Of a DNA stretch of 64,000 nucleotides, positions 44,220 to 52,824 are shown piece after piece. Positions within the stretch are counted from its first letter, which is position 1. Each line of letters opens with the position of its first letter. The position numbers and the translations under genes were made by a program. Source of the DNA: Anaeromyxobacter diazotrophicus (lineage in GTDB: Bacteria > Myxococcota > Myxococcia > Myxococcales > Anaeromyxobacteraceae). The DNA lies in the NCBI RefSeq assembly GCF_013340205.1, contig NZ_BJTG01000003.1:124001-188000 (forward strand), written 5' to 3'. The notes under the pieces were generated by a model. The model saw only the letters and a program-made list of their open reading frames with translations. It was not told where the DNA came from and did no database searches.

Positions 44220-45472
44220 CCGAGCCGGCCGTGAACCCCCGCCGCGCGCCGCGGGGCTGGAAGTCGACCCGGTGCTGGTTGGGAGCCCTCATGTCACTCT
44301 GTGTCGCAGGATACGCCGTCGACCGCGGCGCCGCCTTCGGCGCCAGCCCGGAGGGCGCGCGGCGCGCCCGGATGGAGCACTCGCCGCAGTGGAAGGGGGG
44401 TCGGTTCGAGAACCCACAGCCGCTCCACGACGACCTGTGGGGCGCGCTGCGCGACATCACCTTCCGCGGGAGCGCCCACCGCACGCCGAAGGGACCCGTC
44501 CCCGTGGAGGCGCTGGACCCGAAGCGCTTCCTCACCGCGCCGCACGGCGGGCTGCGCGTCACCTGGCTCGGCCACTCGACCCTGCTCGTCGAGCTGGATG
44601 GGCGCCGCGTGCTGGTGGACCCGGTCTGGGGCGAGCGGGCCTCCCCGGTCTCGTGGATGGGGCCCAGGCGCTTCTACGCCCCGCTCCTTCCGCTCGATCA
44701 GGTGCCGGCGGTGGACGCGGTGGTCATCTCGCACGACCACTACGACCACCTCGACGAGCCGACCATCCGCGCCATGCGCTCCTGGAGCACGGCCTTCGTC
44801 GTGCCGCTCGGGGTGGGCGCCCACCTCGCGGCCTGGGGCGTGCCGGAGGCGCGCATCGTGGAGCTCGACTGGTGGGAGTCGGCCCGGCTCGGCGATCTCG
44901 AGATCGTCGCGACGCCCGCGCGCCACGCCTCGGGTCGGTCACTCCTCTCGGGCCGGAACGCGACGCTCTGGGCCGGCTTCGCGCTCGTCGGGCCGCGCCA
45001 CCGCGTCTACTACTCGGGCGACACCGGCTTCTTCCCCGGCTTCGCCGACATCGGGCGCCGCCTCGGGCCCTTCGACCTGGCCATGATCGAGGCGGGCGCC
45101 TACGGCCGGTCGTGGCCGGACTGGCACCTGGGCCCGGAGCAGGCCGTGCGAGCGGCGGAGCTCGTGCGGGCGAAGGTGCTCCTCCCGGTGCACTGGGCGC
45201 TCTTCAACCTCGCCTACCACGGGTGGACCGAGCCCGCGGAGCGCGTCCTCGCCGCGGCGCGCGGGGCGGAGCTGCGCGTGACCCTCCCGAGACCCGGCCA
45301 GAGCGTCGAGCCGGACGCCCTGCCGGCGCTCGCGCGCTGGTGGCCCGAGGCGCCCTGGAAGACGGCCGAGGAGGATCCCATCGTCCCCACCGGGCTGGGC
45401 GGCGGCGGCGCGGTCTCGCTCGGCCCTTCATCTTCCGCGGAGCCGGGAGCGCGCCGCGGCGTGGGCCCTTGA
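44216..45472 (+). CDS. MBL-fold metallohydrolase (NAPE-PLD/UlaG-like)
   Basis: A 418-residue protein if started at GTG 44216, which overlaps the SDR stop by four bases; ATG 44291 is an alternative and would give a shorter leader. The N-terminus has a hydrophobic segment (CWLGALMSLCVAGYAV). The metallo-beta-lactamase core has GHSTLLVELDG, the zinc motif SHDHYDHLDE, PARHASGR, YSGDTGF and a C-terminal VHWALF, matching the NAPE-PLD-like branch (HxHxDH and later His/Asp ligands). Such enzymes cleave phosphodiesters or lactones. It is the third member of the tetR-sdr-mbl set, so they probably act on one compound. Confidence 0.85.
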   Translation: MTEPAVNPRRAPRGWKSTRCWLGALMSLCVAGYAVDRGAAFGASPEGARRARMEHSPQWKGGRFENPQPLHDDLWGALRDITFRGSAHRTPKGPVPVEALDPKRFLTAPHGGLRVTWLGHSTLLVELDGRRVLVDPVWGERASPVSWMGPRRFYAPLLPLDQVPAVDAVVISHDHYDHLDEPTIRAMRSWSTAFVVPLGVGAHLAAWGVPEARIVELDWWESARLGDLEIVATPARHASGRSLLSGRNATLWAGFALVGPRHRVYYSGDTGFFPGFADIGRRLGPFDLAMIEAGAYGRSWPDWHLGPEQAVRAAELVRAKVLLPVHWALFNLAYHGWTEPAERVLAAARGAELRVTLPRPGQSVEPDALPALARWWPEAPWKTAEEDPIVPTGLGGGGAVSLGPSSSAEPGARRGVGP

Positions 45473-45474
45473 CC

Positions 45475-45939
45475 TCAGTACTCGCCTTTGATCACGAAGA
45501 ACGAGCCGCGGATGGTGCCAGCGAGCTTCGACTTCTGCTTCGCGAATTTGAAGCGCGGCGCGAGCTCGGGCGGGACTTCCATCCCGTCGGAGAGCTTGAA
45601 GCCGACGGCGCGCTTCTTCTCGTCGTCGAGCGTGTACATCACGTTGATCGAGAGCCCGCTCTCGTAGAACACGTACGCGAAGCGGATGCCCTCGACCTGA
45701 AATTCCGTCGCCTCGAGTGGGCGGGACTGAATGACGAGGTCGCGCTCCTGCTTCAGAATCCGATGCACCCAGCCGATCGTCTTCTGAGCGTTCTCCGCGC
45801 GCTCGACCACGAAGACGTGGTCGTACTTGTTCTTGAAGTAGCGGGCCTCGTTGGCACGCAAGCCCGCGAGCGCGACGGCCACCGGTGACGACTCGAGCCC
45901 GATGGGGGATACGTTCGTGAAGTCCACCTCGTAGGCCAT
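45475..45939 (-). CDS. Hypothetical protein, unknown family
   Basis: A 154-residue soluble protein with no signal or membrane segment. It is mixed alpha/beta: ANEARYFKNKYDHVFVVERAENAQKTIGWVHRILKQERDLVIQSRPLEATEFQVEGIRFAYVFYE. No motif identifies it. The codon use looks less GC-biased than that of neighbours, which could mean a different history. It converges with the metallohydrolase gene, leaving two bases between stops. The start ATG 45939 lacks a strong site. Confidence 0.7.
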   Translation of the reverse strand: MAYEVDFTNVSPIGLESSPVAVALAGLRANEARYFKNKYDHVFVVERAENAQKTIGWVHRILKQERDLVIQSRPLEATEFQVEGIRFAYVFYESGLSINVMYTLDDEKKRAVGFKLSDGMEVPPELAPRFKFAKQKSKLAGTIRGSFFVIKGEY

Positions 45940-46091
45940 GTCCGCGATCTACCCTGGGGCGAACCAGAAGGCGAGTGCGTGTCGTTCGAAGTCGCCGCGA
46001 AGCGCAGCGCTCGCGTGCTCCGCCACTACCGAGTCAGTACTCCGCGCCGTTCGATGGGTGCGTTGCGGAAGTGCCGTTATCACTCCCGCCC

Positions 46092-47600
46092 ATGGACGAT
46101 CGCCAGGGCCCCGCCCTCGACCCGCGCTCCAGCCCGGCGCGGGACCCCCGCTCCAACCGCGGCACCCTCCAGTTCATCGCCCGTCAGGCGATGATCGACC
46201 ACGGCCTCGAGCCGGAGCCCCCGCCAGCCGCGCTGGAGCAGGCGCGCACCGCCGAGCCAGCCCGCGGCGCCGGCGTCGGCGTCCGGGACCTCCGGGGCCT
46301 CCTCTGGTCCTCGATCGACAACGACGACTCGATGGACCTGGACCAGATCGAGGTGGCCGAGCGGCTCCCCGGCGGCGCGGTCAAGGTCCTCATCGGCATC
46401 GCCGACGTCGACGCGCTGGTGCCGCGCGGCTCCCCGGTCGACCGGCACGCCGAGACCAACACCACCTCGGTGTACGCGGCGGGCCGCGTCTACCCGATGC
46501 TGCCCGAGCGGTTCTCCGCCGACCTCACCTCCCTCGGCCCGGACGTCGATCGGCTCGCGGTGGTCAGCGAGCTCACGGTGACGCCCCGGGGCGAGATCAC
46601 CGGCGCGGCCTTCTACCGGGCGCTGGTCCGCAACCGCTGCAAGCTGGCCTACCGCGCAGTGGCCGCCTGGCTCGACGGGAAGGCGGAGCTGCCGCCCGCC
46701 CTGGCGAAGGTCCCGGGCGTCGCCGAGCAGGTGAAGCTCCAGGACCAGGTGGCCGACGCGCTCCGCGCGGTGCGGCGCGATCAGGGCGCGCTGACGCTCC
46801 GGACCATCCAGAGCCACGCCGTGTTCGACGGCGACGCGCTGCGGGACCTCGTGGCCGACGACACCGACCAGGCCAAGGCGCTCATCGAGGACTTCATGAT
46901 CGCCGCCAACGGCGCCGTGGCCCGCTTCCTCGAGGCGAAGGGCTTCGCGACCATGCGGCGGGTGGTCAAGGTGCCGAAGTCCTGGGACCGGCTCGTGGCC
47001 CTGGCCGCCGAGCACGGCTTCACGCTCCCGGCCCAGGCCGACCCGCGGCCGCTCAACGCCTTCCTCGCGGAGCAGCAGCGCACCGACCCGCTCCGCTTCC
47101 CCGACCTCTCGCTCGCCGTGGTGAAGCTCATCGGGCCCGGGGAGTACGACGTCCACGTCCCCGGGCAGCCGCCCCCTGGCCACTTCGGCCTCGCGGTGCG
47201 CGACTACGCCCACTCCACGGCACCCAACCGACGCTATCCCGACATCGTCACCCAGCGGCTGCTCAAGGCGGCCATCGAAGGGCGCCCGTCGCCGTACGCG
47301 CTCGACGAGCTGCGCGCGCTGGCCGAGCACTGCACCGCGCAGGAGGACGAGGCCGCCAAGGTGGAGCGCCAGGTGGGCAAGTCGGCGGCGGCCATGCTGC
47401 TCCAGGGGCGGACCGGCCAGACGTTCGACGCCATCGTCACCGGCGCCTCGGAGAAGGGGACCTGGGTCCGCATCGCAGCGCCGCCGGTCGAGGGCAAGGT
47501 CGTGCGGAACGAACGCGGGCTCCAGGTCGGGCAGCGGGTGCGGGTGCGGCTGGCCCGGGCCGACGTGGCCCGCGGCTTCATCGACTTCGCCCGCGTGTGA
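46092..47600 (+). CDS. RNB-domain 3'-5' exoribonuclease (RNase II/R-like)
   Basis: A 502-residue enzyme. The RNB active site is at 75-84: SIDNDDSMDLDQIE, with Asp76, Asp78, Asp82 and Asp84 arranged as in RNase II and R. Near the end, FGLAVRDYAHSTAPNRRYPDIVTQRLLKA is the C-terminal RNB signature, followed by a short S1-like domain (GQTFDAIVTGASEKGTWVRIAAPPVEGKVVRNERGLQVGQRVRVRLARAD). It lacks the N-terminal cold-shock domains of full RNase R, so it is a short form. It degrades RNA processively from the 3' end. The LOG gene begins 11 bases after it, so they form an operon. Confidence 0.95.
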   Translation: MDDRQGPALDPRSSPARDPRSNRGTLQFIARQAMIDHGLEPEPPPAALEQARTAEPARGAGVGVRDLRGLLWSSIDNDDSMDLDQIEVAERLPGGAVKVLIGIADVDALVPRGSPVDRHAETNTTSVYAAGRVYPMLPERFSADLTSLGPDVDRLAVVSELTVTPRGEITGAAFYRALVRNRCKLAYRAVAAWLDGKAELPPALAKVPGVAEQVKLQDQVADALRAVRRDQGALTLRTIQSHAVFDGDALRDLVADDTDQAKALIEDFMIAANGAVARFLEAKGFATMRRVVKVPKSWDRLVALAAEHGFTLPAQADPRPLNAFLAEQQRTDPLRFPDLSLAVVKLIGPGEYDVHVPGQPPPGHFGLAVRDYAHSTAPNRRYPDIVTQRLLKAAIEGRPSPYALDELRALAEHCTAQEDEAAKVERQVGKSAAAMLLQGRTGQTFDAIVTGASEKGTWVRIAAPPVEGKVVRNERGLQVGQRVRVRLARADVARGFIDFARV

Positions 47601-47611
47601 GGGGGTACGCG

Positions 47612-48427
47612 ATGGACCCGACCGATCCGACCACTCCGCCCATCCCGCCCGCCGAGCCCGCCCCAGTCCCTTCGCCGCCGCTCGCCTACCTCGATCCGGC
47701 CTTCGTGAACGGGGACGACGGCCGCGCGCTCCGCATCCTCGCGGAGTACCTCCAGCCGCTGGAGCGCTTCCGCGAGGCGGGCGTCCAGGACACGGTGGTC
47801 TTCTTCGGCTCGGCTCGCCTCGGGCCGGACGGGCCGCTCGGCCGCTACTACCAGGCGGCTCGCGAGCTCGCCATGCTGGTGACCCGCTGGTCGAAGGCGC
47901 TTCAGCCGGGCTCCCACCGCTACGTGGTGTGCTCCGGCGGCGGCCCCGGTATCATGGAGGCCGCCAACCGCGGCGCCTCGGAGGCGGGCGGACTCTCCAT
48001 CGGGCTGAACATCAGCCTGCCCTTCGAGCAGCGCCCCAACCGCTACTCCACGCACCGGCTCAGCCTGGAGTTCCACTACTTCTTCATGCGGAAGCTGTGG
48101 TTCGCGCACCTGGCCCGGGCCCTGGTGGCCTTCCCCGGCGGCTTCGGCACGCTGGACGAGCTGTTCGAGATCCTCACCCTGGCGCAGACCCGCAAGCTGG
48201 AACGGCGGATCCCGGTCATCCTCTTCGGCCGGTCCTACTGGGAGGAGGTGCTCGACTTCGAGGCGCTGGTGCGGCATGGCACCGTGGCGCGGGAGGACCT
48301 GGAGCTGTTCAAGTACGCCGAGGAGCCGGTTGAGGCGCTCAGGCTGATCCAGGAGGGCATTGCGCCGGACGGCGCGGGCCGGGCGCCGTCGATCGCGCGG
48401 TCGCGGACCCAGCGTAGGGCACGGTGA
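47612..48427 (+). CDS. LOG-family nucleotide phosphoribohydrolase
   Basis: A 271-residue protein with GGGGGTACGC before the ATG. The diagnostic motif is FPGGFGTLDELFEIL (174-188), with Thr180 and Glu183 for catalysis and phosphate binding; upstream are VVFFGSARL and CSGGGPGIMEAANRGASEAGG. LOG proteins cleave the base from nucleoside 5'-monophosphates (cytokinin activation in plants, purine nucleotide turnover in bacteria). A Pro-rich N-terminal 25 residues are an extension. It is the second gene of the RNase pair, which suggests handling nucleotides released from RNA. Confidence 0.9.
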   Translation: MDPTDPTTPPIPPAEPAPVPSPPLAYLDPAFVNGDDGRALRILAEYLQPLERFREAGVQDTVVFFGSARLGPDGPLGRYYQAARELAMLVTRWSKALQPGSHRYVVCSGGGPGIMEAANRGASEAGGLSIGLNISLPFEQRPNRYSTHRLSLEFHYFFMRKLWFAHLARALVAFPGGFGTLDELFEILTLAQTRKLERRIPVILFGRSYWEEVLDFEALVRHGTVAREDLELFKYAEEPVEALRLIQEGIAPDGAGRAPSIARSRTQRRAR

Positions 48428-48679
48428 GGGGCGGGTGGGGTCCTGCACGCGTGGCCTCAGTGCCTGGGCCCTAAACCAGAGCCAAGTCGAGTGAGGCCTT
48501 CGTGTTCTGGCGCGCCCTAGAAGTGTGAACCTCTGGCCTTCGGGTTCGTAGTCCAAACTCTGGCCAATCCGGGGCGTATCAGCCGTTGCCAATCCTTCGC
48601 AACCACTCGAAATCTCAAAAGGTGGGGATCCCAGCCGTCACAGCCGTTCACGGGGTTTCGCAGGCAGTTTGTTACACCC
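48428..48679. other. Non-coding stretch at the edge of the accessory region
   Basis: No supportable gene. The sequence has lower GC than the DNA to the left and does not show a tRNA: T-loop-like text near 48525-48545 lacks the required TTC-R-A. It probably includes the left boundary of the island. Nothing else is assignable. Confidence 0.4.
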
Positions 48680-48687
48680 TTGTTACA
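48669..48687. repeat. TTGTTACA direct repeat
   Basis: TTGTTACA at 48669-48676 and at 48680-48687, 11 bases apart, immediately at the 5' end of the excisionase-like gene. Spacing of one helical turn suits a small DNA-binding protein. The second copy also sits within CCC-TTGTTACA-GGG. Confidence 0.4.
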
Positions 48688-48889
48688 GGGGAAACGGCGG
48701 AAAGCCGGCGTCGCGCCGAGGCTTCTCAGCGTTCGTGAGGCTGCGGAGGCCCTCTCTGTCAGTCCCGCAACGGTGTATGCGCTCTGCAAACGAGGAGAAA
48801 TGCCCCACGTCCGCGTTTCGAACGCGATCCGGATTCCAGCGCTCGTGCTCGAGCGAGTTCGCGCGAAGGCCCGGCCGCTGCGCGATTAG
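48680..48889 (+). CDS. Excisionase-like helix-turn-helix protein
   Basis: A 69-residue protein with the winged-helix excisionase/MerR-type motif LLSVREAAEALSVSPATVYALCKRGEMPHVRVSNAIRIPALVLERVRAKARP. These bind DNA as recombination directionality factors or small regulators in mobile elements. The start is a TTG at 48680; the true start could be slightly downstream since no good ribosome site is evident. It stands alone, with no integrase gene in this window. It marks the beginning of the foreign-looking region. Confidence 0.7.
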   Translation: MLQGKRRKAGVAPRLLSVREAAEALSVSPATVYALCKRGEMPHVRVSNAIRIPALVLERVRAKARPLRD

Positions 48890-48977
48890 CCCGTGAGGCG
48901 GTGCCGACGGCGCGCGGATGCGCGCTCGAGTCTCTGCTCATCTTCCCGCTCGGGACTGGGCGGTGTATGGCTGGCTG

Positions 48978-49469
48978 ATGAAGACGCTCACGGAGCTCAG
49001 TGGTTCTGTGATTCGAGTGGCTGCCGCAGCGGTCGCGGAGGCGATGCGCTCGCACCCGACCGGTGAACCGCCAGAGGCGTCGCCGCACTCCGCGGAGGAA
49101 GCGACCGGTCAGGGGACCTGCCGAGACGTCGGATGCCGCCGTCGACACCGCCAACGTGACGCGCCCGCCCTCGACGCCCGCGCGGCGGGGGCAGAGCGCC
49201 TTGCCAAGGAGGTCATCGAAGCGGCGGTCGCGAAGGCGACTGGTTTATCGGGCGACCGGCTCGCGATGCTCCATGGAGCCGTCGAGGCGGCAGGACTACG
49301 GATCGACGACGTGCGCCTCGTTCGCGTGTTCGGGGACGAGGCGCAGGTGCCCGGCGCGACGAAGGCGATTCACGCCTCGATCGCGTCGCGCAGCACGGCG
49401 CTCGCGTCCGGCCGCAGGGAGCCGCTCTCGCGATCCGGTTGGCGCCTCCTCGCGGAGCGCTCGATCTGA
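48978..49469 (+). CDS. Hypothetical protein
   Basis: A possible 163-residue protein starting MKTLTELSGSVIRVAAAAVAEAMRSHP. The N-terminal 45 residues and the C-terminal 90 (ERLAKEVIEAAVAKATGLSGDRLAMLHGAVEAAGLRIDDVRLVRVFGDEAQVPGATKAI) look like real protein. The middle (about 46-75) is Arg/Ala-rich and may reflect a frameshift. I recognise no domain. Whether this is one gene, two fragments or a spurious frame cannot be settled by eye. Confidence 0.4.
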   Translation: MKTLTELSGSVIRVAAAAVAEAMRSHPTGEPPEASPHSAEEATGQGTCRDVGCRRRHRQRDAPALDARAAGAERLAKEVIEAAVAKATGLSGDRLAMLHGAVEAAGLRIDDVRLVRVFGDEAQVPGATKAIHASIASRSTALASGRREPLSRSGWRLLAERSI

Positions 49470-49540
49470 CGCGAACGAGGAGCCGACCGCTCCTACTGTT
49501 TCGTCTCGCCCGCGTTCGTCCCCAGTGCTACCGTCACGGC

Positions 49541-50170
49541 GTGGATTCAGCTGCGGTTCCTGCATGGCTTCAGGTGTTCGTTGCGATCGCGGCCCTGCTG
49601 TCCGCGATCGGAACAGTCGCTGCGGGCGGAGCTGCAGTTGTTGCGCTGATCACATGGCAGCATCAGCGGCGCAGTGACCGCCGCAGCGACGTCGCTGTGC
49701 GAGCACTGGCGGCGTTGCACACCTGCTGCGAGTTGGTGGAGCGACTCCTGACGGTCTCTGAACTCTACGACTCCGAGGGGCTCGACTACGCGACAAGGCT
49801 GCCCAGCGTCATCGAGGAATATGACGCCATGCTCAGGCCCGTTGAGAAGGAACTTGAGCTGAGAGGCGTCGAACTTCGATTGCTCCGCGTGAGCGACGCT
49901 GGCGTGCTTATGGCGACGCGTGACTGTTCGCAGGAGGTCTACATCAACCTTCGCCAGTACTGCACGCAGCTCGACGACCTGAAGGACCTGGGGCTCATTC
50001 CTGAGCCAGCGCGACGCGATCTCAAGCGCGCGAGAGAACGTGCTGCGAGTTTCGAAGGTCTGCGCGCAAGAGCGGACCACGTCCTTGGCCCGGTTGCCCG
50101 GTACGAAGAAACGAGCCCTGTCGTGCTTTGGTGGCGCCGGATGCAAGAGGAGATCAAGAAAGGGCCGTAG
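49541..50170 (+). CDS. Single-pass membrane protein of unknown function
   Basis: A 209-residue protein starting at GTG 49541. One hydrophobic segment lies at about 8-34 (LQVFVAIAALLSAIGTVAAGGAAVVALITW) and the remaining 170 residues are soluble, helical and charged (YDAMLRPVEKELELRGVELRLLRVSDAGVLMATRDCSQEVYINLRQYCTQLDDLKDL). I know no family. It sits 200 bases before the Lit-type protease gene, same direction, lower GC; it might be a companion, but nothing shows this. Confidence 0.65.
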   Translation: MDSAAVPAWLQVFVAIAALLSAIGTVAAGGAAVVALITWQHQRRSDRRSDVAVRALAALHTCCELVERLLTVSELYDSEGLDYATRLPSVIEEYDAMLRPVEKELELRGVELRLLRVSDAGVLMATRDCSQEVYINLRQYCTQLDDLKDLGLIPEPARRDLKRARERAASFEGLRARADHVLGPVARYEETSPVVLWWRRMQEEIKKGP

Positions 50171-50368
50171 TGCGGGAGTTCCTCCCGATCCTCGCCGCGG
50201 TTCGCACAGAGCCGCGGGATCACCTCGAAGCGCGCGCAGCCCGCGTCCGGAAAATAATGGATGCCGATGACGCTCGACCTTAAGCGACGCGGCGCGATCG
50301 GCTTCTTCCTGTGGGTAAGATGCTCGTGGCTCTTGTCGAGGACGAGATCCTGCGCCCAATAATCAGGT

Positions 50369-51277
50369 ATGCGTATGCGGTGTCACATAGAGGTAGGCGT
50401 CTCGCCCGTCTTGGCGCTCGGGAGGGATGTCGCGCGCTCGATCATCCTCGTTGCGCCTGAGCGCGTCGAGCAGGTGCGAGCTCTCGTTCAGGACCTGACC
50501 CTGATCATCTCGAACGATGGCGCACCACGCTGTTCGATAGACCCAAAGGGCAAGACCATCACGGTGTCACGCAAAATGCTTGAGCACCTATGGTGTACGG
50601 CGCTGGCCTACTGGGTTCTCTACTCGCGCCATCTCGCGGGAAGAACGGTAACGAAGCGCGAGGAGCTGGATCTTACGGCAGATAAGCAGACGTATGCCGC
50701 CATGAAGCTGCTAAAATGGTCGATCGATACCGTCATCCGCTCAGTCGATAAGCCATGGCCTGAGGGGCTATATAGGCCCTGCGTTAATCCGGACCACGGA
50801 TCTGAGGTTCATGTTGCAAACGAGCTGCTCTTTACCGCGGTCGCGTTCTTGCTGCATCACGAGCTGAGTCACTATCGTCTTGCCCATTCGGCCGGAACGG
50901 AACGTGTCGATACGATCGACCAAGAGCGCGATGCCGACTACGAAGCGGCCAACTGGATGCTTGGTGCGTGCCGTGGCGAAGTGTTAGTTAAGCGCTCGAT
51001 CGGGGTCGCTACTGCATTCATGGCGATGGTTGCCCTCGATATTCACGCCCGTCGGTACGAGCCTGCACGGCACCCTCGGTCGATCGAGAGACTGATCAAC
51101 ACTCTCGACAGATATGTCACCGATCCGCACCACGTCGTGTGGGGGCTGACTGTCGGTTCTCTAAAGGTTCACCTTGATTTCATGAATGTGAAGGTCCACA
51201 ACCGCGCCTTCGAAAGCGCGAGGCAGGCGGCAGAGGAGTACGCTGAGGTGCTCTCCCGTCAGCCGGCGTCGGATTAA
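50369..51277 (+). CDS. Lit-type (peptidase U49) phage-exclusion protease
   Basis: A 302-residue protein with the zinc-protease motif HHELSH (His164-Glu165-x-x-His168) in AFLLHHELSHYRLAHSAG, followed by the downstream acidic DTIDQERDADYEAANWML, where a Glu (186) is a candidate third ligand, as in the U49 family. Lit of E. coli cleaves elongation factor Tu when triggered by a phage coat peptide and so aborts infection. Codon use and GC are plainly different from the left part of the window, suggesting recent transfer. The start is ATG 50369 or 50375. The target here cannot be known from sequence. Confidence 0.75.
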   Translation: MRMRCHIEVGVSPVLALGRDVARSIILVAPERVEQVRALVQDLTLIISNDGAPRCSIDPKGKTITVSRKMLEHLWCTALAYWVLYSRHLAGRTVTKREELDLTADKQTYAAMKLLKWSIDTVIRSVDKPWPEGLYRPCVNPDHGSEVHVANELLFTAVAFLLHHELSHYRLAHSAGTERVDTIDQERDADYEAANWMLGACRGEVLVKRSIGVATAFMAMVALDIHARRYEPARHPRSIERLINTLDRYVTDPHHVVWGLTVGSLKVHLDFMNVKVHNRAFESARQAAEEYAEVLSRQPASD

Positions 51278-51420
51278 GAGCATCTAACAAAACGAGTTTA
51301 GCCATCGCGCCGAGAGTAGCGCGCGAGGTCGCCAAACGGCGCTTCCCGAGACGGTCCTCCGGTCCGTGCCGGGCGGCGCGCCCATGGGCACAGGCAGCGG
51401 CCGGGAGCCCGTCTCGCGGG

Positions 51421-51609
51421 CTACTCGCCGTCCCCGAGCTTCCGGAGCGCGGCGAGGAACGCGCCCGCCTCGGCATCGCGGCACGTCGGGCACCCGCCCG
51501 CGCCGTAGACCTTCACCTCGTCCAGCCGCTTCGCGAGCAGACGGATGATCTCGAGCACCGTCGCGCGGTCGAGCGCGGGCGGCGCGGCGCGCCGGTCCCA
51601 AGGATTCAT
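51421..51609 (-). CDS. Small CxxC protein, probably leaderless
   Basis: A 62-residue protein: helical N-terminus (RATVLEIIRLLAKRLDEVKVYG) then a GCPTCRDAEAGAFLAALRKLGDGE zinc-type pair. No family known. The start ATG lies 7-12 bases below a good promoter (TTGCCA-17-TATATA), so transcription should begin at the A of the ATG itself, and no ribosome binding site is present or needed. Confidence 0.55.
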   Translation of the reverse strand: MNPWDRRAAPPALDRATVLEIIRLLAKRLDEVKVYGAGGCPTCRDAEAGAFLAALRKLGDGE

Positions 51610-51615
51610 GGCCGG

Positions 51616-51644
51616 TATATACTGAACCGATGAGCAGTTGGCAA
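51616..51644 (-). promoter_or_regulatory. Sigma-70-type promoter giving a leaderless message
   Basis: On the minus strand TTGCCA (51644-51639), a 17-base spacer and TATATA (51621-51616) form a good promoter. Start of transcription is predicted at about 51609, which is the first base of the small gene's ATG. The promoter lies directly after the stop of the HNH gene on the same strand. Confidence 0.55.
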
Positions 51645-51647
51645 CGC

Positions 51648-52142
51648 TTACCGCCACCCGCGGTTCGGGAGGAGCCGGTCGGGCACGGCGATCCAGGCCA
51701 ACGCCCGCTCCTTCGGCGTGGCATTCTGCATCTTCCGCTCCCAAGCGGCGACCCACCGCGGGGGAACGGGCCGGCCGTCGCGGCTTCGCCACTCGAATCG
51801 TGTCGGGCGGTGAGCTCGCGCGTGGCAACGGGCGCAGAGCGCCAGCAGGTTGTTCGGATCGAACGGGGCGCCGCCGTGCGAGAGCGGGATCACATGGTGG
51901 ACCTGCTTGGCGAGCGCGCGGCACTTTCGGTTCTGCGGCAACCGGCCCTCGCACGTGAGTCCGACGCTCGCGAGATACTCGCGACGCACCTTTCGCCACG
52001 TCGCGCGCGGAATGGTCTTCTCGCGGATGCGGGACAGTTCCTTCCAACGCTCGTTCAGCCACGCCTCGTACTCTGGGGTCGCGCTAGGGGGCGCGGGGTG
52101 GGCCAACTCCCACTCCATGAACTCTGGGGGAAGCACGTTCAT
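51648..52142 (-). CDS. HNH endonuclease
   Basis: A 164-residue protein with a complete HNH motif: QVHHVIPLSHGGAPFDPNNLLALCARCHARAH, where the HH, the N and the final H, plus a CxxC-like pair (CEG...C and CARC), form the metal and nuclease site. Residues 1-80 are a helical N-terminus ending in a basic run. Such small HNH proteins nick or cut DNA and are common in phages and mobile elements. ATG 52142 is taken; the frame continues to 52223 but without a site. It is divergent from the PD-(D/E)XK-like gene, 79 bases away. Confidence 0.85.
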   Translation of the reverse strand: MNVLPPEFMEWELAHPAPPSATPEYEAWLNERWKELSRIREKTIPRATWRKVRREYLASVGLTCEGRLPQNRKCRALAKQVHHVIPLSHGGAPFDPNNLLALCARCHARAHRPTRFEWRSRDGRPVPPRWVAAWERKMQNATPKERALAWIAVPDRLLPNRGWR

Positions 52143-52221
52143 GCGACCGAAGGCTACGCGCTCACGGCGACGCCCGGCAATCCTCGATATTCGGCCACCA
52201 GTCCCTGATACGATCAGTGCC

Positions 52222-52824
52222 ATGTCCTCCGACGCGATGGCGCCGCTACGCGACCCGACGCTCTCAAGCTACCGCGAGCAGTTGGTGGAGTACGTGTTCC
52301 TGTCCGAGCTTCTTCAGGACTGCTGGTTCCGGCGGCGGCAAAAAGTCGACGTGCTCCGCGCCGACGTGGACGGGGCAGGGTACGACCTCGTGCTCGACTG
52401 CCAGGGCGTGATCCGCCACGTCCAGCTCAAGAGCATGGTCGAGGGCGGGAAGCGGTCGCATGTCGACATCCAGCTCTCGCTCTGCTCGCAGGCGTCGGGA
52501 GCCGTCGTCATGGTCGTGCTCGAATCCGACCCGGCCCGGCTTGTCCGCCTCAGCTACCTCGCGCTGGGTGGCGCGCCGGGGAAGTCGCTCCCGGACATCT
52601 CCACGTTCAAGGTGACGAAGCACTCGAAGGGGAACGCCGAGGGCGTGAAGGCGGAGCGGCCGGGGCTGCGTTGCGTCCCGCTCTCCGGGTTCGCGCGCCT
52701 CTCTACGATGGCCGACCTCTCCGACTGGCTGTTCGGCCCGCCGAGGGCCGGATACGAGACCGCCCCTAGCGGCGACGAGGCCGAGGGGGCGGCGGAGGAC
52801 GACGGCGAGGGCGAGGCGGCCTAG
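52222..52824 (+). CDS. PD-(D/E)XK-like protein of mobile elements
   Basis: A 200-residue protein. The core VDGAGYDLVLDCQGVIRHVQLKSMVEGGKRSHVDIQL has the D...QxK form of the PD-(D/E)XK fold (Asp59, Gln68-Leu-Lys70 by approximate count, Q replacing E), as in some restriction nucleases and phage proteins. The start is ATG in TGCCATG. The tail is acidic and low-complexity (DEAEGAAEDDGEGEA). The stop overlaps the stop of the next, opposite gene. The exact family and activity are unknown. Confidence 0.7.
   Translation: MSSDAMAPLRDPTLSSYREQLVEYVFLSELLQDCWFRRRQKVDVLRADVDGAGYDLVLDCQGVIRHVQLKSMVEGGKRSHVDIQLSLCSQASGAVVMVVLESDPARLVRLSYLALGGAPGKSLPDISTFKVTKHSKGNAEGVKAERPGLRCVPLSGFARLSTMADLSDWLFGPPRAGYETAPSGDEAEGAAEDDGEGEAA

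Noticed and set aside
48505-48560. Possible tRNA-like T-arm
   Set aside because: The T-loop lacks the TTC-R-A signature and no other arms can be drawn.
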